A stretch of DNA of 30,513 nucleotides, taken from assembly GCA_003693705.1 (NCBI GenBank), contig RBZT01000205.1:1-30513 (forward strand), in the 5' to 3' direction. Source of the stretch: Polymyxa betae. Taxonomy: Eukaryota > Endomyxa > Phytomyxea > Plasmodiophorida > Plasmodiophoridae. The notes beneath the pieces are model-generated. The model was not told where the DNA came from. It saw only the letters and a program-made list of their open reading frames with translations, and did no database searches. Positions 10,101 through 20,049 of this stretch are shown one piece after another; within the stretch, counting starts at the first letter, position 1; each line of letters opens with the position of its first letter. The position numbers were made by a program, and so were the translations under genes.

Positions 10101-12556
10101 GGCCTGGTCTACGTAACGGTGACGGCGGCCGCGACGGATTCCGCCCTGGCCAAGATCGTCCGTCTCGTGCAGCAGGCGCAGACCTCGGTAATACTGGTCG
10201 CTTGCCGATCGTGATCGCTGGCGCTCAACCCGCTAATAGAAACCCGAGATTCAGAAGCTCGTCCATCGCGTCTCGGGCTCGTTCGTCCCTGTCGTACTGG
10301 TGCTGGCGTTCGTCGCGTTCCTCGTCTGGATCTGCGTCACGTCGTTCACCGGCCTTGGTACGCTGATGGCGTGTTGTCGCCTTCGCCGTTCGTTCTGATC
10401 GTCGTACAGTCCCGGTAGCATGGATGGAGTCGCAATCGCGCGTCCTGTTCTCGGCCTTGTTCGCCGTCAGCGTCCTCGTGATCGCCTGTCCGTGTGCGCT
10501 GGGGCTCGCCACCCCGACGGCCGTCATGGTCGCCACCGGGGTACGTACTCGCCCATCGCCCGATCGGCAACTGTTTGTTATCTCTCGTTTCGTTTTTTCA
10601 GCTGATTTGCGCGAGCGCTTCGCTGATTTGTGAAGGCTTTTGTCGTTGACGCTACAATATAAATTTTAATTTTTATAAATTAAAAAAAATGAGGGTTGCT
10701 GATCTTTCTGAATCGTGCAGGTTGGGGCGAAGAACGGTGTCTTGATTAAAGGCGGGCAGGTGCTAGAACAGGCGTCTGCCATCGACACGATCGTGTTCGA
10801 CAAGACGGGGACGTTAACTGTCGGGAAGCCGACCGTGGTCGGGATCTTGACCAATGGGACCGTCCCGGCTGGCAGATTGGCCTGGCTTGCTGCTTCTTCC
10901 GGTAAAATCCATTTCTCCAATTTGTTTCTTTCCATACCTCAATAATGCTGGAACTTGGTGTCACTGTTTCTTACCCGTTCTGCTTTTCACGTTGGTGCTC
11001 TTTCTTCTTTTCACGTTTGTCTTTTTGCTATTCACGTTTGTGCTCTTTTTAACAGCTTCTTTCGTTGGTTTTGAGCTCTTCACTATTTCATATTCGATCT
11101 TTCTTTGAAGAAATTCACAGCTTACAGCGTTTTTCTTTGCTTTTCGGGCAATTAATCATTATCACTGTAGAAACGGGCTCCGAGCACGTCCTAGGGCAGG
11201 CCATTGTACGATATGCAGAAGATCAAGGCCCCGACCTTGACGAATGGCCCGGCCCGGTCTCTGGCAACATCTCCGATTTCGTGATTCAGGCCGGTCATGG
11301 TATTAAATGCATCGTGGACGATTGCGAAGTCGTGATTGGCACTCAACGCTGGCTTCTGCAACAGCAAGTCGAATTCAACGACAAGATCGACGTTTCCGCT
11401 TTCCCGAAGTCGGCAACGTTGGTGTTCGTTGGCGTCGATGGCCGGTATGCGGGCTGCTTCGGCATCGTTGATGCAATCCGCGATGAATCCGCCTCTGTCA
11501 TTGAAGCGTTACGTGAACGTGGCGTTGAGGTCTGGATGGTGACAGGCGATTCCGAAGTCGTGGCGTTGGAGGCAGGCGCCCGTCTTGGTATCAAGAACAT
11601 CGTGGCTGGCGCTTTACCTGCCGCCAAACATGCGAAAATCATCGAACTGCAGCAACAAGGCCGAAAGGTAATGCTGCCTATCAGTGCTTTTTCATTTCTG
11701 CATCATTTCACCATGTTAACTCAATCGATTTGTTTCCATTTCAGTTTCTGACAACTTTTTTCTCAGTTTTCTGACAATTTTTTCTGAGAATTTTTTATAT
11801 TTTGATGCTTTCAATAGCTCTTCAATTCTTGATCCTGATTTCGTTATCAGGTCGCCGTCGTTGGCGATGGGATCAACGATTCTCCTGCCCTAGCGCAAGC
11901 CGACTGCGGTATCGCCATCGGTGCCGGTACAGGTTCGAATCGTTTCTCGTGTCCGTTTCCTGCTCGCTCACCACGCTCTGCAGATATCGCCATCGAAGCT
12001 GCCGATCTGGTTCTAATGCGTGATGACCTCACCGGCGTCGTCACCGCTTTAGACCTCTCTCGACGAACACTCCGAAAAATCAAACTCAATCTCCTGTACG
12101 TTTCTTTATCGAAATCTGCCTGGGCCTGTACGGGTCTATTTCATTTTTCTGCGATTTTCAGTTGGTTTTGCTCCTTACAGTTTACGACTGCCATGCTGGC
12201 CCAGGTTTCTGATCGATTTCTAATCATTGGTGCTTTATAGATGGGCGTTCCTATATAATGTATTGGGCGTTCCTATAGCGGCCGGCGTTCTATATCCCCT
12301 GTTCCATGTTCGGTTTCCGCCCGAGCTTGCCGGCCTCGTCATGGCATTGTCGTCGGTCTGTGTCGTGACGTCGTCGTTGTTGCTGAACCGGTATAAACCG
12401 CCGGTATTGCCGTCAACAGAACTGAAGCCGGCTGCTGACGCCGACGACGACGTCCGTCTGGAAATTTTGGCCCAAGATCGGTGCTGCTCGTGCGTATCAT
12501 GCAAATGTGGCGATCAATGTCAATGCAACATGAATTCCTGCTTCTGCGAAGCTTAA
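7190..12556 (+). CDS. Copper-transporting P1B-type ATPase with metallothionein-like tail, 15 exons, 956 aa
   Basis: Exons that join in frame: 7190-7697, 8274-8452, 8574-8694, 8890-9004, 9249-9408, 9458-9595, 9650-9766, 10074-10187, 10249-10357, 10419-10540, 10721-10901, 11171-11667, 11851-11932, 11984-12095 and 12241-12556. The family pumps Cu(I) out of the cytosol into the secretory pathway or out of the cell using ATP. The N-terminus has HMA metal-binding domains with CxxC at 13-16 (CPNC) and 165-168 (CATC), with a degenerate one between. Core motifs: TGE 433-435, CPC 544-546, DKTGT with phosphorylated Asp588, TGD ending at 748, GDGIND 792-797, then YN and MxxSS in the last two membrane segments. 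Oddities: the conserved SEHP motif reads SEHV (His627, Val628), and the last 24 residues hold nine cysteines in CC, CSC, CKC, CQC and CFC groups. The ATG at 7190 directly starts the first HMA domain. Confidence 0.93.
7733..8150. repeat. About 150-bp minisatellite, three copies, in ATPase intron 1
   Basis: Three tandem copies begin with AACGCTTC at 7733, 7887 and 8036, giving periods of 154 and 149 bp. Each contains AATAATCATGCTGAGTT, a pyrimidine-rich block, ATGCCTGATCTA and, in the first two, CATCCAGTCACATTCTC. They fill most of the 576-bp first intron. The last copy is divergent and decays near 8150. There is no sign of coding. Confidence 0.85.
9872..9980. repeat. 59-bp tandem duplication in ATPase intron 7
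   Basis: TTTTGTTGCAT starts a unit at 9872 and again at 9931, each followed by GTTAACTTTAT, then TGCAGTTTGT and CTGTAT. The second copy ends near 9980. It lies wholly inside the intron between the exons ending at 9766 and starting at 10074. The internal TGCAG in each unit resembles a splice acceptor, but the reading frame places the real acceptor at 10073. Confidence 0.75.
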
Positions 12557-13180
12557 TTATCAACTTGCTATCTATAATCTCCTCTTGATATCAAGATCAT
12601 CAAATACAAATTCGCTTTAGACCATAAACTTTCTGGTCTCGTGGAACAGCGCTGGCCCTAAACTTCACCACTTCAGAATTTAGAGCTATCGGATTCTGCT
12701 GGAAATGATAGGCTTTCAGCATACAAAGCGAATTGAGAACGGACTGAGTTAGCACTACTGGTTGCGATTTCCCCCAATAACAGATAGATCGTGAAACTGT
12801 TCAACCTTTCGTTAACATTGTTACGTCACTCGGCGTAGAATTGGATTATTAATTCTGTGATCCTTCCATGAGTTACAAGTTGCATAGTATTGGATTGGAT
12901 CAATCTTAAGCTGCAATCTCTGTTCATTATGTAATATCAAGTAAATTTCTTTCGAATGCATTTCTGATCAGCAGATTTCCTGGAGCCTTACAGATCTGAA
13001 CCGCACTAGACGCGGTTGAGAGAAAGTAAATGACATATTGCATGTCTGGTCGCATCGAACGGGTGCGGACACCGTCACGCATCAGGGTGAGGGTATGACG
13101 GTCACGCGGACCTTCGAAGTTCATGCGCTTTATCAGCTTGTGCCAAATCAGTTTGTGACAATTGCTAAACAGTGGTCCGA
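12557..13180. other. Intergenic with a GC-rich patch, no firm gene
   Basis: About 620 bases between the ATPase and the next gene. A patch at 13035-13130 is clearly more GC-rich and looks codon-like on the minus strand from an ATG at 13124 (a start MNFEGPRDRH and about 30 plausible residues). No donor, acceptor or family supports a gene there. It may instead be 5' untranslated or promoter DNA of the gene at 13181. Confidence 0.3.
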
Positions 13181-13849
13181 ATGACAATGGCTTCAACCCA
13201 ACTGATAGCCGATGCTATCGCGAGCGACCCCCAAGTCTGCCGTCTAACCCTCGAGCTCGATCGTTTACGGGAGAAACGTCTTCAATATGTAGCCGCATTG
13301 AGCAGCCGTATCTCACAAATCCGAAACGGATTCCCTAATCAAGATCTACGGGAAGACCAACAAACAGATTCCTTCAAAAAGCATCTTAGCAGCTTTCAGG
13401 CTCTAAATCGCGAGGAACGACAGAATCTTGTCATGGAGTGCTATGAGATTGACGAAGACGACCAACTGGATATAATCCCGGATTTAAAGGCCCCGTTTCG
13501 TTCGATGTTGTCGGAGTTCGAGACAAAGATGGGCGATGAATTTCCCAAGGTGATGCTGATGCGATTAATCCAAATGTACCGTTGGATGAACACGTTCCGA
13601 AAGCGGTTCCAGAAGCCTGGAGCAGTTCCCAACTTCAAAGAAGCCCTACATATTGTGGGGAAATTCCTTGGCAAATCGGCCAGGATAATAGAAGACGACA
13701 TCAGCTACGTGATGGAGACCAGGTCGAGAGGGTTGGGATTCAAGCTTGCACAGGTTATCGCTAAGAGGCAAAGCAGCCTTCAACGATCTCAGATTAGCAT
13801 TGATAAGCCATCGGCATTTCGACCGATCCCTTCAGAAAAGTGTATTTAG
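13181..13849 (+). CDS. Unrecognised single-exon protein, 222 aa
   Basis: An open frame from ATG 13181 to TAG 13847-13849 with no intron. A second ATG at 13187 has the better context (A at -3, G at +4) and may be the real start. The protein is rich in charged, amphipathic helices. The first 50 residues contain a helical stretch with RLREKRLQY, and the middle has an acidic segment followed by [10 protein letters not shown] and a basic stretch with MNTFRKRF. There are no membrane segment, signal peptide, cysteine pairs or catalytic motif that I can see, and I do not recognise a family. It is convergent with PPWD1, and its stop codon overlaps the PPWD1 stop by four bases. The length, intact frame and soluble-protein composition argue that it is a real gene. 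Confidence 0.7.
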   Translation: MTMASTQLIADAIASDPQVCRLTLELDRLREKRLQYVAALSSRISQIRNGFPNQDLREDQQTDSFKKHLSSFQALNREERQNLVMECYEIDEDDQLDIIPDLKAPFRSMLSEFETKMGDEFPKVMLMRLIQMYRWMNTFRKRFQKPGAVPNFKEALHIVGKFLGKSARIIEDDISYVMETRSRGLGFKLAQVIAKRQSSLQRSQISIDKPSAFRPIPSEKCI

Positions 13850-16546
13850 AAAGCATCAACGCTGACAATTAAAGGCGGCTCGAATGGCTTGTTGGTCTTC
13901 CTGTCAACCTTGAGGTTCTCAATTGTCGTGACGATATCCATTCCTTTAACAACACGACCAAATACAGTATGCTTGTTGTCCAGCCAAGGGCATGCGACCG
14001 TTGTAATAAAGAACTATATAAAAACTGATTAAAAACATGGTCTGACGCGGCAAAGCATTTACAAACCTGCGATCCATTCGTATTAGGGCCAGCGTTTGCT
14101 GAAGATAGAATGCCCGGGCGATCATGACGAAGCGAACGATGGAATTCATCCTATTGGCCAAATAAGCCAAAACATAAAACGAAACGATGCTGAGTGGTTA
14201 CTTCAAAATCGTGACCCCAAATCGATTCTCCACCTGTGCCATCCCCAAGAGGATCTCCAGTCTGAACCATGAAACTATAAAAGCCATGGTTAGATTGAAA
14301 GACTGACGACAAAGGCTTCATACTTCTTTATGACACGATGGAATATGACGCTGTTGTAGTACCCGTTTTTAGCATGAGTCTGAAACAGAGAAATAAGCAA
14401 CGATCTTAAAGCTAAGCAATTGACTAACGGTGAAGTTCTCGACAGTTTTGGGACATTCTCTTGGGAAAAGTTTCACGTGGATATCACCAATGTTCGTGTG
14501 AATAACTGCATTCTGAGGCAGAGCGTCGTGCAAAGAGCTAATCGGTTTGTGCACGTCGTGAAGCTTCGGCTTTTCGCAGAGGATGTCGCGAATCCCGAAG
14601 TCAGAGGGTTCACGATTCGAAAATACACAGAATTTTGCCTAAACAATGCCATGCGTTAGATCAAGAAGAGAAAGCCCGATGTTTTACAACCTGCTTGAAA
14701 ACAGTGGCAATAATGACAGGATCTTCAGTCTCCTCAGCGATCGCACTGTGTGAAACGACTTTGGCTGCAGAAAGAGCTGCAACTGCAGAGACATCGGCAC
14801 GCATTGGAACACCTTGAAATAAGGCGAGGCCTACGAAGCGATTCCCAGATTCCGATTTTCCAAGAACCCTCAAAAGATCCCCCTAATAGAGCCAAAAGAT
14901 ATTAAACAGCAATTATAATGAGCAACAGCGAGTTTATACCGATTCCACAGAGCGAATTAGGATGCCAAACATTGTGGCATAAAGCAGCAATTCGCCAGTT
15001 TCATCAAAAACAGGATTAGGATGGGGGTTCGATTCTCCAATTAAATCGTTGCCAAGGGTTTTCTGAAACTCGCGTTCGGATGCCGCTCGTTTACCGAACT
15101 CCATCATATCCACTCTGATACGTTCATCAATAGGCATGACGAAAAGAATGAAGATCGAGGAAGTTAAAAATTAGCGGTGAAAATAGCGACTGATAAACTA
15201 TCAAAAGGGCAATTAGCAAGCTTGAAAAAAGCAAATACTTGAAGGCCTCTGGATCAGCTTTGTCTAAGGATTCGTCCCATGATCGAATCAATTTGCCAGT
15301 AACAAAGTCAAAGAGCGAAATGATTTGGTCCTAAGAATCTCGTCATGAATATCCAGACAGATATGAAGGACAAATCGGATACCTGAGCTGAAACAGCCAT
15401 CATTTTGCCGTTCCTGGAAAACCCGATTCCGAGGGGGACTGTCTTACGAATCTGGAATTCGTAGTAGCTTGTCATTGCCTTCATTTGCCATTGCAAAGAG
15501 GAAGGTACTGGAGGAATCTCGTCTTCTCCACAGTTTAAAGATAAATCGTCGCAAGACCAAACTTCAAGAGCACCAGAATCATCGACACTAACGCAGCAGT
15601 TGAAAACCTGGTAAATTATGAGTAAAGCGTTCGTGCAGATAATTCAAGGACGCTGGAAAGCTAAGAGTTTCACATACCGAATTATATTCCATCAGAATAA
15701 CAGGAGTTTGATGGAGGGATTTGAAAATCCTGACTGGTTTATAAGATTCGGCATCAGCGCGAAGAATGACAATCTGCGATGAGCCTTTGTCTGCAACAGC
15801 CAAAAGCTGTCCAGCAGAGCTCGAGCTAGATCCAAAACGTACTGTTGTCGGAAAGAAGGGCAATCTGCAGAAAAGTTTCAGCCTCAACAATAAACAAAAG
15901 TAGTAGCGGCATACTTAATCACGTTAATCATGTCGAAGTTCACAACATCAAACACTTTGATGGTTTCGTCTCCAGCAGAAGCAGCCAGAGTCCCATCGTG
16001 TGAAACACAAAGGCCAGTGATTGGGCGAGTATGGGCAAGGAATCTCTTGATAAACTCGATACCATTATTTGTTTTCTAAAAAACAAGAGTTAATCATTGT
16101 CAAGTAAAAGGTAAGGAATTTAGCTTAAACCGAGAATCATTAAAAGCATAAAGCAGGGAAAAAGCTCTATACGCGTTGAAAGATTCTATATGTGGTTAGG
16201 AAACTAAAAAAGATGATGTTGGCAAAGGCGACTATACTGCAAACGAAGAGATTTTCAGATTTACCTTCCAAAATTTGATCTGGCCAAGTTTATCAGCTGT
16301 AACCAAAAAATCGTTCTGCGTAAACAGCGCTTTCGTGACGACATCCACATGAGAGAACGACTTTTCATATCGTGAAGCAGCAGGCAACCGCTGAGCCGAC
16401 AAGGGCAGAGCTGACGCCTCCTGTCTCACATCGTTCTCTTCGTGCTCATCATCAATACGAGCCCTCTTTGCTACTGGCGACTGGCCTTGCTCCTCACTAG
16501 CCGATGACAGCGACCGCTCGTCAGAATCGTCGTCCGACGCCGACAT
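13846..16546 (-). CDS. PPWD1: PPWD1: WD-repeat peptidyl-prolyl cis-trans isomerase, 12 exons, 634 aa
   Basis: Minus-strand exons: 16265-16546, 15915-16075, 15678-15864, 15383-15607, 15239-15330, 14940-15114, 14691-14882, 14429-14638, 14324-14379, 14202-14274, 14067-14150 and 13846-14013. All junctions keep the frame. PPWD1 is a nuclear cyclophilin associated with late spliceosomes. The N-terminus is acidic and serine-rich and is followed by [12 protein letters not shown] and WD-type repeats ([25 protein letters not shown]). A linker block [15 protein letters not shown] matches the human protein's MEFGRRMAVERE. The C-terminal cyclophilin domain starts near [13 protein letters not shown] and contains [26 protein letters not shown] and [13 protein letters not shown]. 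The length is close to the human protein (about 646 aa). The cyclophilin catalytic Arg in FHRV and the substrate-pocket Trp in PWLDNKH are both present. The acceptor at 15115-15116 is inferred from homology. Confidence 0.93.
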
Positions 16547-16567
16547 CGCTGACGAAGAATGAGCTCC

Positions 16568-16760
16568 GTGAGCGCAATCACCTCACTTCTTTTGTAAAGC
16601 AATTAAGCAACATCTCTATAACGACAATAATAGTGAGCGCAATCATTTCACTTCTCTTTGTTTTCTTTAGCTATCAAGCAACATCTCTATAACGACAATA
16701 ATACTGAGCGTTTCATTTCTCTTTTTGCTTAGATAGCAACCAGTATCGCTATAGCCTCAA
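16568..16760. repeat. 65-71 bp tandem repeat upstream of PPWD1
   Basis: Units start at 16568 (GTGAGCGCAATCA), 16633 (the same word) and 16704 (CTGAGCG), each containing a CACTTCT-like block, then AAGCAAC and CTCTATAACGACAATAATA; the third copy is degraded. The repeat starts about 20 bp upstream of the PPWD1 start codon and fills much of the 445-bp gap to the coiled-coil gene, so it may lie in the PPWD1 promoter or leader. The word CTCTATAACGACA also occurs in the termini of the pogo-like element at 24769, which suggests that transposon ends seeded the repeat. From 16761 to 16991 I see nothing else. Confidence 0.75.
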
Positions 16761-16991
16761 CTGTCATCGGAGGCGATTTCTCACCTGTTATGCATCGGCG
16801 TCTGAGCAATCACTCTTACACTTGAAACTGGGCTAATGCGATTTTGTTTTTTTTTTCATCAGACACCGAATCAATGTGGCCGACCTCTCTTCAGATTCAG
16901 TTAAGGCGTACAGATTGTATTTTTTGGATTAGTTGTTGTTTTGTTTTCTGATCTGATTCAATTATGACTGGGGTTTACAGTAATAGATCAT

Positions 16992-17762
16992 CTATTGGAT
17001 TATGGATTCCATTTTGTCGATGGCGCTCTTAGCTCGTCTTAAATGCTTGGCGAACTCATTCCGATTCGGCAAGGTGTCGGTGTCAAATTCATGCAAGAGA
17101 AGATGCCGATATTCGCAGATGTATTCAAAGCTTTCTCTTGCTGGAAGATCGTCCACCTGCAGCCACTTCTTCAGCGATCGTCTCTCTCGCGCTTTCGGCG
17201 CTAGATCGTTTTCTAGGCCTTTGATGGATCTAACGACATAGACGATATCGTTATCTCGTTTCGCTCGAAGACGAACTATTTCGGCATAGAATTCGTCAAC
17301 CTGAACTCGTAATTCTTCTAGCTGCGAAAACCTGCATTTCTGTCGTAATTCCTCAAGTTGTTCCGAAGATGTGACCGCCTCTGTTTTCAGCTTGCGAAGC
17401 TTCTCCCGAAACGTCCTGACGCGAGCTTTCTCTTGCGATAGTTTTGCAAAAATCGGCGATTTCTCTTGAAGAGCCGCTTCGACTTCCAGATCCTTCTTGC
17501 ATAATTTAGCATCTCGAAAGCTAACTGCGTTTTGTAGCTGGCGATTCAGCTTCTGTGCTCGAACCAATTGCTTCTTGAGTCGGCGAATTTCATTCAAGCT
17601 GCTATCGTCTCCTGTGAAGGACTTTGGTCGGACGCCTGGGATTGAAGGGATTTTCTTCAGTAATGGAGCCGAAGCTGTCACAGGCGATTGTCGAAGCGTT
17701 TTGGACGTCTTTGGCCGCTTCGGTAGTGTCCGAAGAACGGCGTCAAGTTCGGAAAGGTTCAT
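16992..17762 (-). CDS. Coiled-coil protein, unrecognised family, 256 aa
   Basis: An intact minus-strand frame from ATG 17762 to the stop at 16992. Residues 1 to about 60 are low-complexity and rich in Lys, Ser and Pro (KRPKTSKTLRQSPV), typical of a disordered head. From about residue 65 to 170 there is a heptad-rich coiled coil with many Leu, Lys, Arg and Glu (LKKQLVRAQKLNRQLQ). The C-terminal 90 residues look like a separate helical region that includes KKWLQVDDLPARESFEYI. No kinesin, myosin or catalytic motif is visible. I do not recognise the family; a cytoskeletal or centrosomal role would be a guess. It has the same strand as PPWD1 and lies 445 bp upstream of it. No intron is needed. Confidence 0.7.
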   Translation of the reverse strand: MNLSELDAVLRTLPKRPKTSKTLRQSPVTASAPLLKKIPSIPGVRPKSFTGDDSSLNEIRRLKKQLVRAQKLNRQLQNAVSFRDAKLCKKDLEVEAALQEKSPIFAKLSQEKARVRTFREKLRKLKTEAVTSSEQLEELRQKCRFSQLEELRVQVDEFYAEIVRLRAKRDNDIVYVVRSIKGLENDLAPKARERRSLKKWLQVDDLPARESFEYICEYRHLLLHEFDTDTLPNRNEFAKHLRRAKSAIDKMESIIQ

Positions 17763-19605
17763 CTCTGAGCAAACGCAATCACTGCACGCGACCAAGATAT
17801 TTCAAAAAAAAAATCGAAATCTCATTTCACTTTAAACCTAATCGAATGGAAACCATGCAGAGCCCCCTTCGTTAAGGCATCAAACAAATATTCGAGAAGC
17901 TCGATTTCCTGTTGCTGACTGAAAGCGAATTTGGGGTGGTATAGAGGCTAGTACTACCACCCATTCGCTAAGGATAACTGACGCGCCTCTTGACAACGAT
18001 TCGCAAACTAACCGGTAGGAGCGATCTTCGAGGCGAACTCTGCATTTCCATTTGCTACTTGACGGAACAGCTCAGGTAATGTACTTTATTAAGGCTCTAT
18101 CCATTTTCTTCATTTTGAGATTCTTTCAGCATCGTGCTGGCTTCCTGATTATGCACAATCTGATGGTTTCATGATTATGCACAATTTGATGGTTTCCTGA
18201 TTATGCACAGTCTTTACAGGCTAGTGCTGTTTGCTATTCTTCAATGCCGTGTTTTCCAGCTCTGTGACCCTTGAGATCGTTGTTTCCGAGCTTCTCATAT
18301 GGCTTTCTATTAAACTCCGTATCAAGGCCGTGGTTCTCTCCCAGATGATGCTTGATGAAGATGGGACTCGCTAGTCTACAGCGCCTCTTTGCTGATCTAT
18401 TGCAGTAATGGAAGAATCGCTTTCTTGTTTCCATCAGGGTCTTGAGAACTCAGGACAATCAATGGGTTTAATGCGCTCTCTCCTTGTTTATGATTCTGCT
18501 TATCGTCATATCATGGCCGTGTATTTCGAAAACTGTTGACAAAGTTGAGTTGCTTTCTGGCGGGTCGCTAGTCGTTGTTATGCTACTGAATGTAGAGATG
18601 TGAGCTTGGTGAGATCAATAGCACAATGGTTTTGTTATTGATATTTAAGGACATGACAAAGAGGAGAACAGGAGATCGCAATCGAGGGCACACTGACTAG
18701 GTGGTCATGCGCCACCATCACGAAATGCATCCATCAAGTTACATCAACAGTCGTCACCTTAGTTCTAGGTCTAAAGGAGCCTTGTCGTCAGTGTTGGCGA
18801 CGTTCGGCAGCATATTCGACGCTAATTATGTAATTTTTGCTTGTTAAAAAGGCTGTCTTTCAACTACTCTATCTGAGTGCCGAAAACCTTTTCGCACAAC
18901 ACATCAAACCTAATGCAACTGTTGGCCATCTTATCGGCCAGCCTATTGCAATCTTAATTGCTAATTTGGCGTGCGTCAAGGTTACAAACTCATGTATCAG
19001 TTTATCATTTGAAAATATTCGAGTCTCAATGTGTATAGTGGATTTAAATTGATATCTCTTCTCATACACAACAATATCTAGATATGAGTTTCCTGCTTTT
19101 TCAACTTTCTGAATTCGTTCAACAATCTCCCGTTTGGGCTTCCCACTCAGCTATTTCTGTCCTGCATAACGATCCCAGCAAACGTTCCTGCATTTAATAA
19201 ACTCTGCTAATGCGCATAGCGAGGCTTAAGCGACCGAACGCACCACCTGCGTCTGAATCCTCATCGGACGTCACAATACTCCCTCAAGAAAAAACAATCC
19301 AAGTTGGATCAAAACGAATGAATGCAAGCCTCCTTTTCATCTATCAACGACTGCTGCCTCGATCTTGTCGTTACAAGTTTCAACCATGATTGATGGATGA
19401 CGATCAACGAAATCCGGATGAATGGGTGCGTAGATGGAGAGACCCATCGGTCTTTTCACGGTCGAAGTGAAGCGATTCCCCAGATGCGAGAATCTGAACA
19501 TCTCGTTTGCATATTTGCTATAAACAAAAGCCTGCACTTTCTAAGTGTTTTTAATTCTCTCTTCCCTTATCTATTGTGCATTCATCCTGCATCAAATAGG
19601 GTCGT
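17763..19605. other. Long gene-poor stretch
   Basis: About 1.8 kb without a supported gene on either strand. The longest open frames are 60-72 codons, lack family resemblance and overlap each other randomly. A short tandem repeat is annotated separately at 18144-18211. The first 100-200 bases should contain the promoter of the coiled-coil gene. Confidence 0.4.
18144..18211. repeat. 26-bp tandem repeat, 2.6 copies
   Basis: CCTGATTATGCACAATCTGA starts at 18144. A second copy with CATGATTATGCACAATTTGA starts at 18170, and a partial third with CCTGATTATGCACAGTCTTT at 18196. The period is exactly 26 bp. It is not associated with a gene. Confidence 0.85.
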
Positions 19606-19740
19606 CCACAAATAAACCCTAACCCTAATTCATTTCCGGTGGCTGTCTATTTCTGCCAGAAGCGCCGGAACCGAAATTCCTCTGACAAATTCAGGCAGGG
19701 AAAACCTACCCTCGAATTAAATAGGGTTTAGGGTTTGTGG
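19606..19740. repeat. Imperfect palindrome with telomere-like arms
   Basis: The left arm begins CCACAAATAAACCCTAACCC (19606) and the right arm, ending at 19740, is the near reverse complement (GGGTTTAGGGTTTGTGG). Further inside, ATTCATTTCCGG (19628-19639) faces CCGGAACCGAAATT. The arms contain two CCCTAA/CCCTAAA-type units, the sequence of many eukaryotic telomeres. The roughly 100 bases between the arms have no coding content. It could be a small foldback element or an interstitial telomeric insertion. I see no target-site duplication. Confidence 0.6.
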
Positions 19741-20049
19741 CAGTCGCATTATTTCACAGTATCCAACCAAATGGTTAGCAGCTAGTCAGATTGTAAAGGC
19801 TAAAGAAACTATTGATGGTCCATACAAGAGGCTCTGGAGAGCAGTATCAATCAACGACTCACATTGGAATCTATGAGGATATGACGACCTCACTGTCTCT
19901 AAGAGCTATCACGGAATTATTGAATAAACAATGTTATGGATATCGATTGAAAGCATGTAAAAACATGGTAGCAGACAGGGAATTGTGTATTTGAATTGAA
20001 AGCTTATGAGGATCATAGAGTAAGCTTGAAGACTGAATTTAGTGTTGGA
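19741..20049. other. Intergenic, nothing recognised
   Basis: About 300 bases downstream (3') of the minus-strand small membrane protein gene. It probably contains that gene's polyadenylation region. No other feature is visible. Confidence 0.35.

Noticed and set aside
13172-13180. Start of the 222-aa protein at GTG 13172
   Set aside because: GTG is not a normal eukaryotic start; ATG at 13181 or 13187 is used instead.
12927-13196. Minus-strand gene starting MNFEGPRDRH
   Set aside because: GC-rich and plausible for about 30 codons, but there are no splice sites, no family, and the rest of the frame is poor; kept only as a note on the gap.
14420-14659. Plus-strand ORFs within the PPWD1 region
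   Set aside because: The minus-strand exons of PPWD1 account for the sequence, including splice sites and the cyclophilin domain.
17763-17795. N-terminal extension of the coiled-coil protein from a TTG
   Set aside because: It begins at a non-ATG codon; the first ATG at 17762 gives a complete protein.
18144-18211. CRISPR-like array
   Set aside because: The units are directly adjacent without unique spacers and the context is eukaryotic; it is a plain tandem repeat.
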